A stretch of 55,425 nucleotides of DNA, taken from contig CALLFA010000110.1 of assembly GCA_937997635.1 (NCBI GenBank), positions 1-55,425 of the forward strand, given 5' to 3'. The position numbers were made by a program, and so were the translations under genes. Source of the DNA: an uncultured Saprospiraceae bacterium. Lineage in GTDB: Bacteria > Bacteroidota > Bacteroidia > Chitinophagales > Saprospiraceae. The notes under the pieces were generated by a model. It was not told where the DNA came from and searched no databases. It saw nothing but the letters and a program-made list of their open reading frames with translations. How positions within the stretch are numbered: the first letter of the stretch is position 1; each line of letters opens with the position of its first letter. Shown one piece after another: positions 1 to 8,117 of this stretch.

Positions 1-41
1 GTAGCGGGGGCTGGACTTGAACCAACGACCTTCGGGTTATG

Positions 42-705
42 CGTACCACTACAGTTTTCACTGCTTTCTCTGATTGAGAAATTTGATGGTCTGGACTTTC
101 TCTTCATCCTTTTCCTCTGGGAAGGAGGATGTCTGCCGTTAAGTCTCTACACCTTCCATGCTTAAACATGGCTTGGCTCGGGATTACCATACTAAAGGCT
201 TCCCCGAATTTGACAGAAGTCACTCCAGAATCTCTTCTGAAGCAGCCCAATTTGAAATTAAGTGCCAAGCTTCTCGAAACTCGAATGAACGAGGTTTTCT
301 CTGACGCTTGTTGGCCTCGACTAAGTGTATTTCGCTGCCATAATCGATGAAGATTGCTGCAGGCATAATATAAAACACTTGTAGCTGATCAATGTAAAGG
401 ATCGCAAAATCAAAATCAGCAATTTCGTAACTACTTCTTTGTATTTGCTTTCTATTAGTTTTGGTTCTTCGATTATCAACAACATAGTTTTGTGTCGATG
501 AGTCAAACCAAGCAGCTTTAACTTGGACTTTAACTAATGTACCATTTACATCCAACACAAGATCATAAGGCATTCGATCACCTAAAGGTCGCAATACCTC
601 CCATCCATTTTTCAATGATGACAGAATCACCGCCTGTTCTGCGATATCTCCTTTCAATTTTGTGTTGTTCATTAACCCTTATTTCAAAAAAAAATATTAA
701 TGCTG
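42..705 (-). mobile_element. Group I intron (IC3-like) in tRNA-fMet
   Basis: The 664-nt intron begins CAGCATTAAT after T33 and ends GTGGTACG. Conserved group I core elements are readable on the minus strand in the expected order: P at 212-197 (AATTCGGGGAAGCC), Q at 185-170 (AATCCCGAGCCAAGCC), R at 152-136 (GTGTAGAGACTTAACGG) and S at 100-88 (GAAAGTCCAGACC). They closely resemble the cores of cyanobacterial tRNA-Leu introns, subgroup IC3. Supporting helices are a CAGAA-GAGA-TTCTG hairpin (239-226, P2-like), CCATG-TTTAAG-CATGG (171-156, P6-like), TTTCTC-AATCA-GAGAAA (81-65, P9-like) and CAGT-GAAA-ACTG (63-52). I could not assign P1 and the internal guide sequence with confidence. The endonuclease gene lies between the 5' splice site and the core. 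Confidence 0.92.
220..672 (-). CDS. Intron-encoded PD-(D/E)XK homing endonuclease (I-Ssp6803I-like)
   Basis: This 150-aa protein is nested in the tRNA-fMet intron, starting 33 nt after the 5' splice site. The N-terminus has KGDIAEQA (Glu12), then PYDLVLD (Asp37) and KVQVKAAW (Gln50, Lys52). This is the PD-(D/E)XK fold signature with Gln in place of the usual Asp/Glu, as in the cyanobacterial homing endonuclease I-Ssp6803I, which is about the same length and also sits in a tRNA-fMet intron. The expected role is to cut intronless tRNA-fMet alleles at the anticodon-loop region and so promote intron homing. The last codons (SEEIL) form the P2-like hairpin of the ribozyme, so coding and RNA structure overlap. 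The frame is intact, so the enzyme may be active. The family call is firm; exact specificity is inferred from context. Confidence 0.88.
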   Translation of the reverse strand: MNNTKLKGDIAEQAVILSSLKNGWEVLRPLGDRMPYDLVLDVNGTLVKVQVKAAWFDSSTQNYVVDNRRTKTNRKQIQRSSYEIADFDFAILYIDQLQVFYIMPAAIFIDYGSEIHLVEANKRQRKPRSFEFREAWHLISNWAASEEILE

Positions 706-738
706 AGCCCGACGAGCTACCAACTGCTCCACCCCGCG

Positions 739-1020
739 ATATTTCTTTATATACAACGAGCTTCTCCCGCTGTACTGCGGGACTCCACCCCGCGATATTT
801 CTTTAAAGTACAACGAGCTACTCCCGCTGTACTGCGGGACTCCACCCCGCGATATTTCTTTATATACAACGAGCTTCTCCCGCTGTACTGCGGGACTCCA
901 CCCGCGATATTTCTTTATATACAACGAGCTTCTCCCGCTGTACTGCGGGACTCCACCCCGCGTTATTTCTTTAAAGTACAACGAGCTTCTCCCGCTGTAC
1001 CACAGGATTCTATCCCGTTA
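739..1020 (-). repeat. Tandem array of about 56-bp repeats carrying the tRNA-fMet 5' end
   Basis: Four full copies and one decayed copy lie directly upstream of the tRNA. On the minus strand each unit reads GCGGGGTGGAG (identical to tRNA positions 2-12), then the perfect hairpin TCCCGC-AGTACA-GCGGGA, then GAAGCTCGT (which contains the tRNA sequence AGCTCGT), then an AT-rich spacer. The spacer alternates between a TATATA form and a TACTTT form. The third copy lacks one C. The distal copy, near 1000-1020, is degraded. The array also creates an open frame with an RGGVPQYSG-type peptide repeat, which I regard as spurious. The unit could be a partial tRNA duplication fused to a hairpin, or a repeated leader or promoter module. 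Confidence 0.85.
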
Positions 1021-1246
1021 TATACATCATTAACTACTGTTAGTCAATCTGAGTTCCATTTTAATAATGGAAGGACAAATATAGTTACATAATCCGTTTC
1101 TTCAAGCGTTTTGGCATGTTTGTGACTAATAAAACTAAATACCAAGAGAAATCTAAATGGTTTTAGATGCTTTGTCAAACTTGGACTTCATATTGCAACC
1201 TCATCTCTTTACTCTTCGTCTTCACTATGTACAAAGTCTTTAACAA
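1021..1246. other. Intergenic, nothing recognised
   Basis: AT-rich sequence between the decayed last repeat and the kinase-like gene. I see no convincing gene, hairpin or promoter in it. Confidence 0.4.
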
Positions 1247-1807
1247 ATGAAACTCATCATCATCTTCGGTCCAGGCGCAGTAGGCAAAATGACTGTAGGT
1301 AGAGAACTTGCTGCAATCACTGACCTAAAGCTATTTCATAACCACATGTCACTTGAATTGGCAAATCAATTTTTTGATTGGAGTACAGAATCCTTCAAAA
1401 AGATTGACAGGCTTATCCGGTTTGGGATTTTCGAAATAGTCGCGAAGAGTGATGCTCAGGGATTGATATTTACTTTTGAATGGGTGGTGAATGAGCAAAC
1501 AGAAGAGGACTACATCGATAGCTTGACTGAAATCTTTATAAAGGAAGGTGCAGATATCTGTTTCGTGGAATTGTATGCGGATTTAAATGAACGATTGCGT
1601 CGAAATAAATCAGCATTGAGACTTGCTGAAAAGCCCTCGAAGCGAAATACGGCATTTACAGAAAAAATGATCTTAGACAACGAGTCTAAATACCAGTTAA
1701 ATACAACAGACGCGGATTTGCCTGACAAGGATATACTTAAAATTAACAATACTCATTTATCGCCAAAGGAAGTAGCTATACTGATTAAGGAGCATTATCA
1801 GCTTTAG
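1247..1807 (+). CDS. P-loop NTPase / nucleotide kinase-like protein
   Basis: This 186-aa cytosolic protein opens with the Walker A motif GPGAVGKMT at residues 8-16, right after the first beta strand. The GK[LM]T variant, in place of GK[ST], recurs in a subfamily of small shikimate-kinase-like P-loop proteins annotated only as AAA family ATPase. HNHMSLELA, at about residues 31-39, probably lies in the substrate region. An acidic mid-section and the Arg-rich ERLRRNKSALR segment (about 120-130) could be the lid. The substrate is unknown. The gene stands alone, with its neighbour on the other strand. A small-molecule phosphotransferase is likely, but only the NTP-binding fold is supported. Confidence 0.7.
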   Translation: MKLIIIFGPGAVGKMTVGRELAAITDLKLFHNHMSLELANQFFDWSTESFKKIDRLIRFGIFEIVAKSDAQGLIFTFEWVVNEQTEEDYIDSLTEIFIKEGADICFVELYADLNERLRRNKSALRLAEKPSKRNTAFTEKMILDNESKYQLNTTDADLPDKDILKINNTHLSPKEVAILIKEHYQL

Positions 1808-1957
1808 TATGAGTTATATAAAGCCGACTGCTATTTAACTCTTGTTATGGGATTATTATCTTTTATATGTTCTAATTAATTTATAAGCTAATTCTATGTT
1901 TAGCAAAGCAGTAAGAATTTGATTCCGCTATCCAATTAGGAAATGAATTCAAATTAA

Positions 1958-1987
1958 AAAAGGAAAGCTCTTTCGAACTTTCCTTTT
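1958..1987. terminator. Bidirectional hairpin terminator
   Basis: The stem AAAAGGAAAG / CTTTCCTTTT has 10 pairs and a 10-nt loop. It sits between the convergent ends of the kinase-like gene and the S74 protein, and has A/T tracts on both sides. Confidence 0.7.
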
Positions 1988-2039
1988 CCAAACAGAGATA
2001 TTTAAGTATTGAGAATTAAATGACGAGTTATCGTCTTAG

Positions 2040-3203
2040 CTATTTCTTAACTAGCTGGGCCTCCAATTGAGATAGACGTTCTAGAATATGACTATTTTCT
2101 TGTTGGATTTGAGTGAGTTGGTTTTTTAACTCCGCATTCTCCGTGACTTGTTCGTCTAATTCACGAATAGCATCAACTAAGACAGGTATAACTGTATTGT
2201 ATCTAACCATGTAAACACCGTTAGCATTGACCTTGACAGCTTCAGGGATTATTTTGGCTAAATCTTGCGCCAAAAATCCAATAGTCTGAGCTTCATCAAT
2301 GTTTTCATCATAGATAAATTTGTCTTTGTCTAATTGGTAGGTGACAGTTTTAATTTGTTTCACTTTATCAAGAGAACTTTGGATAGGATTGATGTTCTTT
2401 TTAAAGCGAGCATCTGATATCGCAAACCAGTCCAATGCCCACGCATTTCCATGCACACCCAACAGGTATCCTTGAGGTTGTTGATTTATTAATCCGGCAT
2501 TGCTAAGCACAGAAGCCATTGGTTGATCTGATGGAGGATTTACAGGTCCACCGATACCAACAGGCAGTGGAGCTCCTGATTGATTTGCTATTAAAATCTC
2601 TGACTCTGAAAATGGACTCGGTGAAGGCAATACAGGTACTTCGCTTATAGATGCATCTCCGCCTCCAAATGCAAAGGTCAATTGTCGTGCTCTCAAAAGT
2701 TGAGCACCGGCGTAGTCAATCTGAGTGCCATCATACAATAAACCACCGGCTGTATCATCACTAAATGTAGCTCCACTTCCAAAATTCAATAGTCGTGCTC
2801 TTAATAATTGCGCTCCAGAATAATTGATTTGAGTTCCACTGAATTCCAATCCCATAGCTCCATCATCTGAAAATGATGCTCCGCTTGTAAAATTTATTTC
2901 TCCAGTGTTACCAATTCTAAAGCCACTCATATTCAGATTCATAGTAGCTGTATGATTACCTAAATCGTCGCCCATTCCACCTCCACCACCTGGTAAAGTA
3001 GCTGGATCAATCCATTGACCTGATCCAAAGGCATCTTGTGACTGTAAAATGTACCCTGGAGTAGCGCCATTTTGAATGACTATTTTTTGCGTTGTTGTTG
3101 TTCCTGCAACTCGAGCGTCGCCTTCCACATCAAGATCTCCTTGACCGAATGCAAATCCCAGGAAAAGCTGATAAGTAAGCACTGTAAATAAAATTTTCTT
3201 CAT
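2040..3203 (-). CDS. Secreted protein with C-terminal S74 intramolecular chaperone domain
   Basis: This 387-aa protein has a signal peptide (MKKILFTVLTYQLFLGFAFGQ). The middle (about 20-240) is rich in Gly, Ser and Ala. A short motif recurs about every 35 residues there (FSDD-x(3-4)-LxxxGTQIxYxGAQLLRARxL), suggesting a trimeric beta-solenoid. The C-terminus starts with SDARFKKNI at about residue 264 and continues with TIGFLAQDLAKIIPE and YNTVIPVLVDAIRELDEQ before a terminal coiled coil. That is the pattern of the Peptidase_S74 / intramolecular chaperone auto-processing domain, known from phage tailspikes and also found on many Bacteroidota surface proteins. No phage genes lie nearby, so this is probably a cell-surface trimer that folds and releases its own chaperone. 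A paralogue lies at 10709-12211. Confidence 0.8.
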   Translation of the reverse strand: MKKILFTVLTYQLFLGFAFGQGDLDVEGDARVAGTTTTQKIVIQNGATPGYILQSQDAFGSGQWIDPATLPGGGGGMGDDLGNHTATMNLNMSGFRIGNTGEINFTSGASFSDDGAMGLEFSGTQINYSGAQLLRARLLNFGSGATFSDDTAGGLLYDGTQIDYAGAQLLRARQLTFAFGGGDASISEVPVLPSPSPFSESEILIANQSGAPLPVGIGGPVNPPSDQPMASVLSNAGLINQQPQGYLLGVHGNAWALDWFAISDARFKKNINPIQSSLDKVKQIKTVTYQLDKDKFIYDENIDEAQTIGFLAQDLAKIIPEAVKVNANGVYMVRYNTVIPVLVDAIRELDEQVTENAELKNQLTQIQQENSHILERLSQLEAQLVKK

Positions 3204-3698
3204 AGCATTAATTTTTAAATGAGAACAAGGTTTAATTACTACTCGAAAGGTTCCTACAATTCTTACCTCAATGACACCATTCTTTTTTCAATAGTTGAAT
3301 AATTGATAAGTCAATGTCTAAATCTGGCTTCCGTACAAGACTTAAAGTTGCACCTTCGTGCCAGAAAGCAAACCTGCACTTGCACCTAGCTGTTTGCTGG
3401 ACGATAGCTATTCTTTCAGGATTATCGAATATGACCATCTCGTCAGCCGCTCTTGGCGGGCGCTACTCTTCCAAAGAGGAAATTTGCACTCGTCACCCAA
3501 AGTTACATGATCAAATAATGTTTGTTGACAGCTATCTTCCTCCTAATAAATCAAATGTTTTTACTACAATTCTTTAGATAAATTTTGTTGAAAAATGAAT
3601 GCTCTCTTAATTCAGAATTATATTTTGAATGAAAGATAAATTACTGTAATTTTAGGTATTACTTACTTCATGTAACATATACACAAACCTAAAATAAT
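3204..3698. other. Intergenic region with possible structured RNA
   Basis: About 495 bp between divergent genes. The block 3330-3500 is richer in GC than its flanks and holds several small inverted repeats: GCAC-CTTC-GTGC, AGCAAAC...GTTTGCT, CGC-CAAGA-GCG read on the minus strand, and CTCTT-CCAA-AGAG. An 87-codon frame (3314-3577, plus) crosses it but has no recognisable protein character. A small RNA or leader is possible. I cannot match it to a named family. Confidence 0.25.
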
Positions 3699-4691
3699 AT
3701 GGCAAAGAAACGAATTGCAATCAATGGCTTTGGAAGAATTGGACGACTGACATTCAGAAATTTGTGGGAAATGGAAGATGTGGATGTCGTTGCTATCAAT
3801 GACCTTACAGATAATGCAACACTTGCTCACCTACTTAAGTGGGATAGTGCTCATGGCAAATTTGACCATGACATTAAGTCTACTGATCAAAACATCATGA
3901 TCAATGGCGATAGGGTAGCGGCTTCTTCAGAAAGAGATCCGTCAAAACTTCCTTGGGGCGAGATGAACATCGACACAGTCATCGAATGTACTGGCGTTTT
4001 CAGAACGGCAGATGGCGCTAAAAAACACATCGAAGCAGGAGCTAAAAAAGTGGTTATTTCTGCACCTGGTAAAAGTGATGGTATAGAAACAGTTGTACTT
4101 GGTGTTAATAGTGGAAATATAAATGATGAATCGACTGTTTATTCAAATGCAAGTTGTACGACGAATTGCCTAGCGCCAGTTGTGATGGTTTTAGACCAAG
4201 CATTTGGTATCCAAAAAGGATCGTTGACAACCACTCATGCATACACGTCTGATCAAAGAATACAGGATGCGCCGCACAGCGATTTGAGAAGAGCAAGGGC
4301 TGCTGCTTATAACATCATACCGACGACAACAGGTGCAGCATCTGCTGTTGGTAAAGTGTATCCACCAATCAAAGATAAATTGTTTGCTATCGCCATTCGT
4401 GTTCCTGTCATCACAGGTTCTATGATTGAATTGAATGTTATTTTAGATAAAGAGCCTTCAGTGAAAGAGATAAATGAAGAATTCGAAAAGGCTGCAAATG
4501 GACATATGAAAGGTGTGCTAGAATATTCAACTGATCCGTTGGTGTCAACTGATATTGTTGGAAATAAGCACTCTTGTATTTTTGATTCATTGATGACACA
4601 GACAATTGGTAATCTTGTGAAAGTTGTTGCTTGGTACGATAACGAAGCGGGTTACTCAGCGAGACTTGCAGAGCTCGTTGCAAGAGTTTAA
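3699..4691 (+). CDS. gap: Glyceraldehyde-3-phosphate dehydrogenase, type I
   Basis: This 330-aa enzyme has the usual length for NAD-dependent GAPDH of glycolysis. It converts glyceraldehyde-3-phosphate, NAD and phosphate to 1,3-bisphosphoglycerate in the cytosol. INGFGRIGR (residues 8-16) is the dinucleotide-binding loop. ASCTTNCLAP carries the catalytic Cys153, and TTTHAYT carries His180. WYDNEAGYS near the C-terminus is also diagnostic. It is followed by a terminator and then by pgk, the next enzyme of the pathway, so the two genes form a functional pair with at least partly separate transcripts. Confidence 0.97.
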   Translation: MAKKRIAINGFGRIGRLTFRNLWEMEDVDVVAINDLTDNATLAHLLKWDSAHGKFDHDIKSTDQNIMINGDRVAASSERDPSKLPWGEMNIDTVIECTGVFRTADGAKKHIEAGAKKVVISAPGKSDGIETVVLGVNSGNINDESTVYSNASCTTNCLAPVVMVLDQAFGIQKGSLTTTHAYTSDQRIQDAPHSDLRRARAAAYNIIPTTTGAASAVGKVYPPIKDKLFAIAIRVPVITGSMIELNVILDKEPSVKEINEEFEKAANGHMKGVLEYSTDPLVSTDIVGNKHSCIFDSLMTQTIGNLVKVVAWYDNEAGYSARLAELVARV

Positions 4692-4757
4692 TTATTTTAA
4701 AGTTATGTAACTTTACAGGATAAATGCATCCTTTTGCAGGAATGTAAATCATAAAAT

Positions 4758-4784
4758 AAGCCCGCGGTATCCCATCGTGGGCTT
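4758..4784 (+). terminator. Rho-independent terminator after gap
   Basis: The stem AAGCCCGCG / CGTGGGCTT has nine pairs including one G:T, a 9-nt loop, and is followed by TTATTT. It lies 66 bp after the gap stop codon and 64 bp before pgk. Confidence 0.8.
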
Positions 4785-4848
4785 TTATTTAAAAGTGATG
4801 TTTAACTTGCATCATAAATCATTTCATAAAAAATAAAAATCCTACTCT

Positions 4849-6054
4849 ATGGATCAGTTTGACTTTAATAACCAACGAGTTCTCATGCGTGTTGATTTTA
4901 ATGTGCCGTTGGATGACAAACACAACATCACCGATGACACCAGAATTCGAAAGGCAGTCCCTACTATACAGAAGATCATGGAAGCAGGTGGTGCTGTTAT
5001 TTTAATGTCACACCTTGGCAGGCCTCAGAAAAAATTGAAGGAGGATGGAACCGTTAACGTCGAGAAATTTACGCTCCGTCATATTGTGCCTCACTTGTCA
5101 AAAGTACTAGACACAGACGTCCAGTTTGCCAGCAATTGTTTTGGTGCAGAAGCGAAAAGCAAATCATTTTTGCTGAATCCCGGACAGGTCTTGTTATTAG
5201 AGAACACGCGTTTTCATAAAGAAGAATCTAAGGGAGAAGAAATCTTTGCAGCTGGTTTAGCTCAGTGTGGCGATATCTTTATTAATGATGCGTTTGGTAC
5301 AGCACACAGAGCGCATGCATCTACCACTGTTGTCGCCAGTCATTTTAAGCCAGAACAAAAAGGTTTTGGCTTGTTGATGAAAACAGAATTAGCAAATGCG
5401 GACAGAGTATTGAACAGTCCTGCTCGACCATTGACTGCCATACTAGGTGGTGCGAAAGTGTCCGATAAAATAAAATTGCTAGATAGATTGACGGAGCTTT
5501 GTCAGAATATTATTGTTGGTGGTGGAATGGCCTATACCTTCGCGAAAGCAGCAGGTGGAACAGTTGGTAATTCTCTTTGTGAAGATGACTATCTGGAATT
5601 GGCTAATGAGATTGTTGCCAAAGCTAAATCAAATGGGGTAGACCTTTACCTGCCAACAGATACTGTTATCGCAGATGATTTTAGCAACAGCGCAAACACC
5701 AAGATTGTACCTACGGGAGAAATTCCTGACGGGTGGGAAGGCTTAGACATTGGACCAGAAACGAGAGAAAGATTTGCTAAAGTCATCAAAAACTCCAAAA
5801 CCATATTATGGAATGGCCCGCAAGGCGTTTTTGAATTTGATAATTTTGCTCATGGGACAGATGCCATTGCGAATGCCGTTGCAGCTGCCACAGATAATGG
5901 CGCGTATAGTTTGATCGGTGGTGGTGACTCCGTTGCTGCCATCAATAAGGCTGGACTTGGAGACCAAGTGAGTTTTATCTCGACTGGCGGAGGAGCGATG
6001 TTGGAATATTTGGAAGGCAAGACATTGCCTGGGGTAAAAGCGATTACAGGTTAA
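4849..6054 (+). CDS. pgk: Phosphoglycerate kinase
   Basis: This 401-aa enzyme is the normal length for bacterial PGK. It transfers phosphate from 1,3-bisphosphoglycerate to ADP. RVDFNVPL (residues 14-21) starts the N-domain substrate site. MSHLGRPQ, LLLENTRFHKEE and INDAFGTAHRAHAST follow in order. ILGGAKVSDKI and the C-terminal IGGGDSVAA with FISTGGGAMLEYLEG form the nucleotide-binding domain. It lies downstream of gap, as in many bacteria. The N-terminus is a little shorter than in some homologues, starting just before the first strand. Confidence 0.97.
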   Translation: MDQFDFNNQRVLMRVDFNVPLDDKHNITDDTRIRKAVPTIQKIMEAGGAVILMSHLGRPQKKLKEDGTVNVEKFTLRHIVPHLSKVLDTDVQFASNCFGAEAKSKSFLLNPGQVLLLENTRFHKEESKGEEIFAAGLAQCGDIFINDAFGTAHRAHASTTVVASHFKPEQKGFGLLMKTELANADRVLNSPARPLTAILGGAKVSDKIKLLDRLTELCQNIIVGGGMAYTFAKAAGGTVGNSLCEDDYLELANEIVAKAKSNGVDLYLPTDTVIADDFSNSANTKIVPTGEIPDGWEGLDIGPETRERFAKVIKNSKTILWNGPQGVFEFDNFAHGTDAIANAVAAATDNGAYSLIGGGDSVAAINKAGLGDQVSFISTGGGAMLEYLEGKTLPGVKAITG

Positions 6055-6258
6055 TATCAGACATCTGCTTATCTCTAAGTATGTTTACCATTCATATAAT
6101 AGCCTGAGATCAAAAAGATTGAGCATTCCAATAGATGAGTCTGCAAGATTTAATCCAATGATCACGTTAGTATCTAAAATCTGTAAATCATTTATTTGAC
6201 AAGAAACTATTCATACATACCTAAGAAACTTCCTCATACAATTCTGATCACAGGAATA

Positions 6259-8106
6259 ATGAGGATTTTCTATGTTGGTGTACTTGTGTGCATTGGGTCT
6301 GCCATTTATGCTCAATCCTTCCCAACTGGCGGAGCAGGTGCACCTCCTGGGTTACAATCTCAACAGTTCGGACCCATTGAGGTTGATACGTCTCGTGTCT
6401 ATTATTTTCACATTGATGCTGTAGATGCAAAGCAAGAATTCAAAGATACTTTACTGAATGAATTTCACGTCTATAGTCCTATTGAAAAAGGGCCATTGTA
6501 CGGTCAATCTCTTGGCAATCTAGGTTCCTCCTCAAGACCTTTAATTTATGCAATTGATGATCATCGAAAGGGATTGGATTTTGGCTATCATCAATACGAT
6601 CCCTATGTGCAGGGTAGGCAACAGTTTCAATTAATCCAATCAGAGAAATCTGTCAGTCATTTATTTTTTTCCTCTTTCGGCCAACAGGATTTTTTAATAA
6701 AAGCTCAGTTTAGTCGACCTTTTGCAAACAATGTGCAATTGACGCTTGATTATACACGCGTGCTCCAACAAGGATTTTATGAGTCCCAGAATACTCGACT
6801 GACAAACCTTGGTATGAGTATCTCTAAACGGACGGATAATCGCACATGGATTTTCACGGCTATTTCGAATGCAGACAATGAGGCTCATAATGGAGGGATT
6901 CAGAATCCAGCAGATTTAAATAGTGATTTTGCAGAATTCCGAACCAATATCCCAACGTCCATAAGTGAAGGTCAGACAAGAAATGCAACACAAGAATATG
7001 CCCTTAATAATTACTTCAATGTAAAGCGATTTGAAGGAGTGCAGTTCAGACATGAAATCGCATTTGAGAGAGGTTCGTTTAAATACACGGATGATACGTC
7101 AGCCAATGAAGAATTTTATGGTGACTTTTTAAACGACGACAGAGGCATCCGATCATTTGTCGAATATTCAAGCTGGAAAAACTCGTTATGGGCCTCTTTA
7201 CGTTTAAATAAATTTGACTTGAATGTTGGATTTAATTATAGCTTTTACAACATTAATTTGGAAGCAAGAAGAGAACGAATTCATGATCTTGGCTTAATTG
7301 GGGATGTAGTTTTTGATATTGGAAAGAGATTTAATTTAACTGGTGATGCTTATCTGGGTGTAGGAGAAAATGTAGGTGAATATACGGTTAATGGTTATCT
7401 AACGGGTAAGTTGGTAGAAGGTGTCAGTCTGAAAGCCTTTGGTACAATGCAGCGTTATCGGCCATCTATTTTGAAACAAGAAGCATACATCAATCAGCAA
7501 GTCATTTGGGATAACGATGGCTTTAGTCAGCCTTTAGAAAATGAGATTGGAGGTACATTAGATTTGACCAGATTTGGTATTGATGTGACTGTCAAACAAC
7601 TGATACAAACAAACCCGATTTTCATCAATCAACAACAGCGCCCTGAACAATTTGATGGCTCAGTATTAATCACTCAATTTTTATTCAACACAAAACATAA
7701 GCTGCTGTTTCTTAATGTGAAAAATCAAATTGGTATTCAAAATCTCACAGAAAATATTTGGCAGTTGCCTTCATTTTTATCTGAACACGAAGCATACCTA
7801 GAAGGCTTTATTTTTAAGAAACGCATGTTTACTCGATTCGGTGCAAGATTAAGAACAGCTGAAGCATATACACTAGCGGGATTTTCACCAGTACACGGTT
7901 ATTTTCATCAAAGAGAAGGAATTGATGAACCGTTTTTTTGGCAAGCAGATGCCTATCTTTCATTTAAAATAGACAGATTCAGAGCATTTATTCGTGCAGA
8001 GAATTTAAGTCACGCTTTTACAGATGACGTATTTTTTCTGACGAATTTATATCCGATTTTTGATTTTAAGATCCGCCTAGGAGTTGCTTGGACCTTGTAC
8101 AATTGA
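6259..8106 (+). CDS. Outer-membrane porin, Porin_10-like
   Basis: A 615-aa outer-membrane beta-barrel protein. The ATG at 6259 is preferred over the TTG 63 bp upstream because MRIFYVGVLVCIGSAIYAQ is then a clean signal peptide. SLGNLGSSSRPLIYAIDD and FGYHQYDPY after the mature N-terminus, alternating aromatic strands throughout, and a C-terminus ending in an aromatic strand (FKIRLGVAWTLYN) match the Bacteroidota 'putative porin' family. The substrate is unknown. It follows pgk by 204 bp, with no obvious terminator between them. Confidence 0.75.
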   Translation: MRIFYVGVLVCIGSAIYAQSFPTGGAGAPPGLQSQQFGPIEVDTSRVYYFHIDAVDAKQEFKDTLLNEFHVYSPIEKGPLYGQSLGNLGSSSRPLIYAIDDHRKGLDFGYHQYDPYVQGRQQFQLIQSEKSVSHLFFSSFGQQDFLIKAQFSRPFANNVQLTLDYTRVLQQGFYESQNTRLTNLGMSISKRTDNRTWIFTAISNADNEAHNGGIQNPADLNSDFAEFRTNIPTSISEGQTRNATQEYALNNYFNVKRFEGVQFRHEIAFERGSFKYTDDTSANEEFYGDFLNDDRGIRSFVEYSSWKNSLWASLRLNKFDLNVGFNYSFYNINLEARRERIHDLGLIGDVVFDIGKRFNLTGDAYLGVGENVGEYTVNGYLTGKLVEGVSLKAFGTMQRYRPSILKQEAYINQQVIWDNDGFSQPLENEIGGTLDLTRFGIDVTVKQLIQTNPIFINQQQRPEQFDGSVLITQFLFNTKHKLLFLNVKNQIGIQNLTENIWQLPSFLSEHEAYLEGFIFKKRMFTRFGARLRTAEAYTLAGFSPVHGYFHQREGIDEPFFWQADAYLSFKIDRFRAFIRAENLSHAFTDDVFFLTNLYPIFDFKIRLGVAWTLYN

Positions 8107-8117
8107 TTATAAAGTAG

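Larger units (their letters stand above)
1..738 (-). tRNA. Initiator tRNA-fMet (CAT), split by a group I intron
   Basis: The exons on the minus strand are 738-706 (tRNA positions 1-33) and 41-1 (positions 34-74). The last two bases of the 3' CCA lie outside the window. Joined, they give a full cloverleaf. The acceptor stem pairs 2-7 with 66-71 and has a C1:T72 mismatch, as expected for an initiator. The anticodon stem is TCGGG/CCCGA with the three consecutive G:C pairs typical of tRNA-fMet. The loop is CTCATAA with anticodon CAT, and the T arm is GTTGG-TTCAAGT-CCAGC. The junction lies between T33 and C34. This gives a 5' exon ending in T and an intron ending in G, as group I splicing requires. 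There is no second, intact copy in the window, so initiation may depend on splicing if this is the only copy in the genome. Confidence 0.93.

Noticed and set aside
697..981. Minus-strand frame with RGGVPQYSGRSSLY-type repeats
   Set aside because: It is the translation of the 56-bp DNA repeats and the tRNA 5' half, with no start context or protein character.
739..1020. CRISPR array
   Set aside because: The repeats are directly contiguous with no unique spacers, and no cas genes are present.
2040..3203. Prophage tail fibre
   Set aside because: The S74 domain alone suggested this, but there is a signal peptide and no phage genes nearby.
3314..3577. 87-codon plus-strand frame
   Set aside because: Composition is not protein-like and it lies on a hairpin-rich block. 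It is better explained as non-coding sequence.
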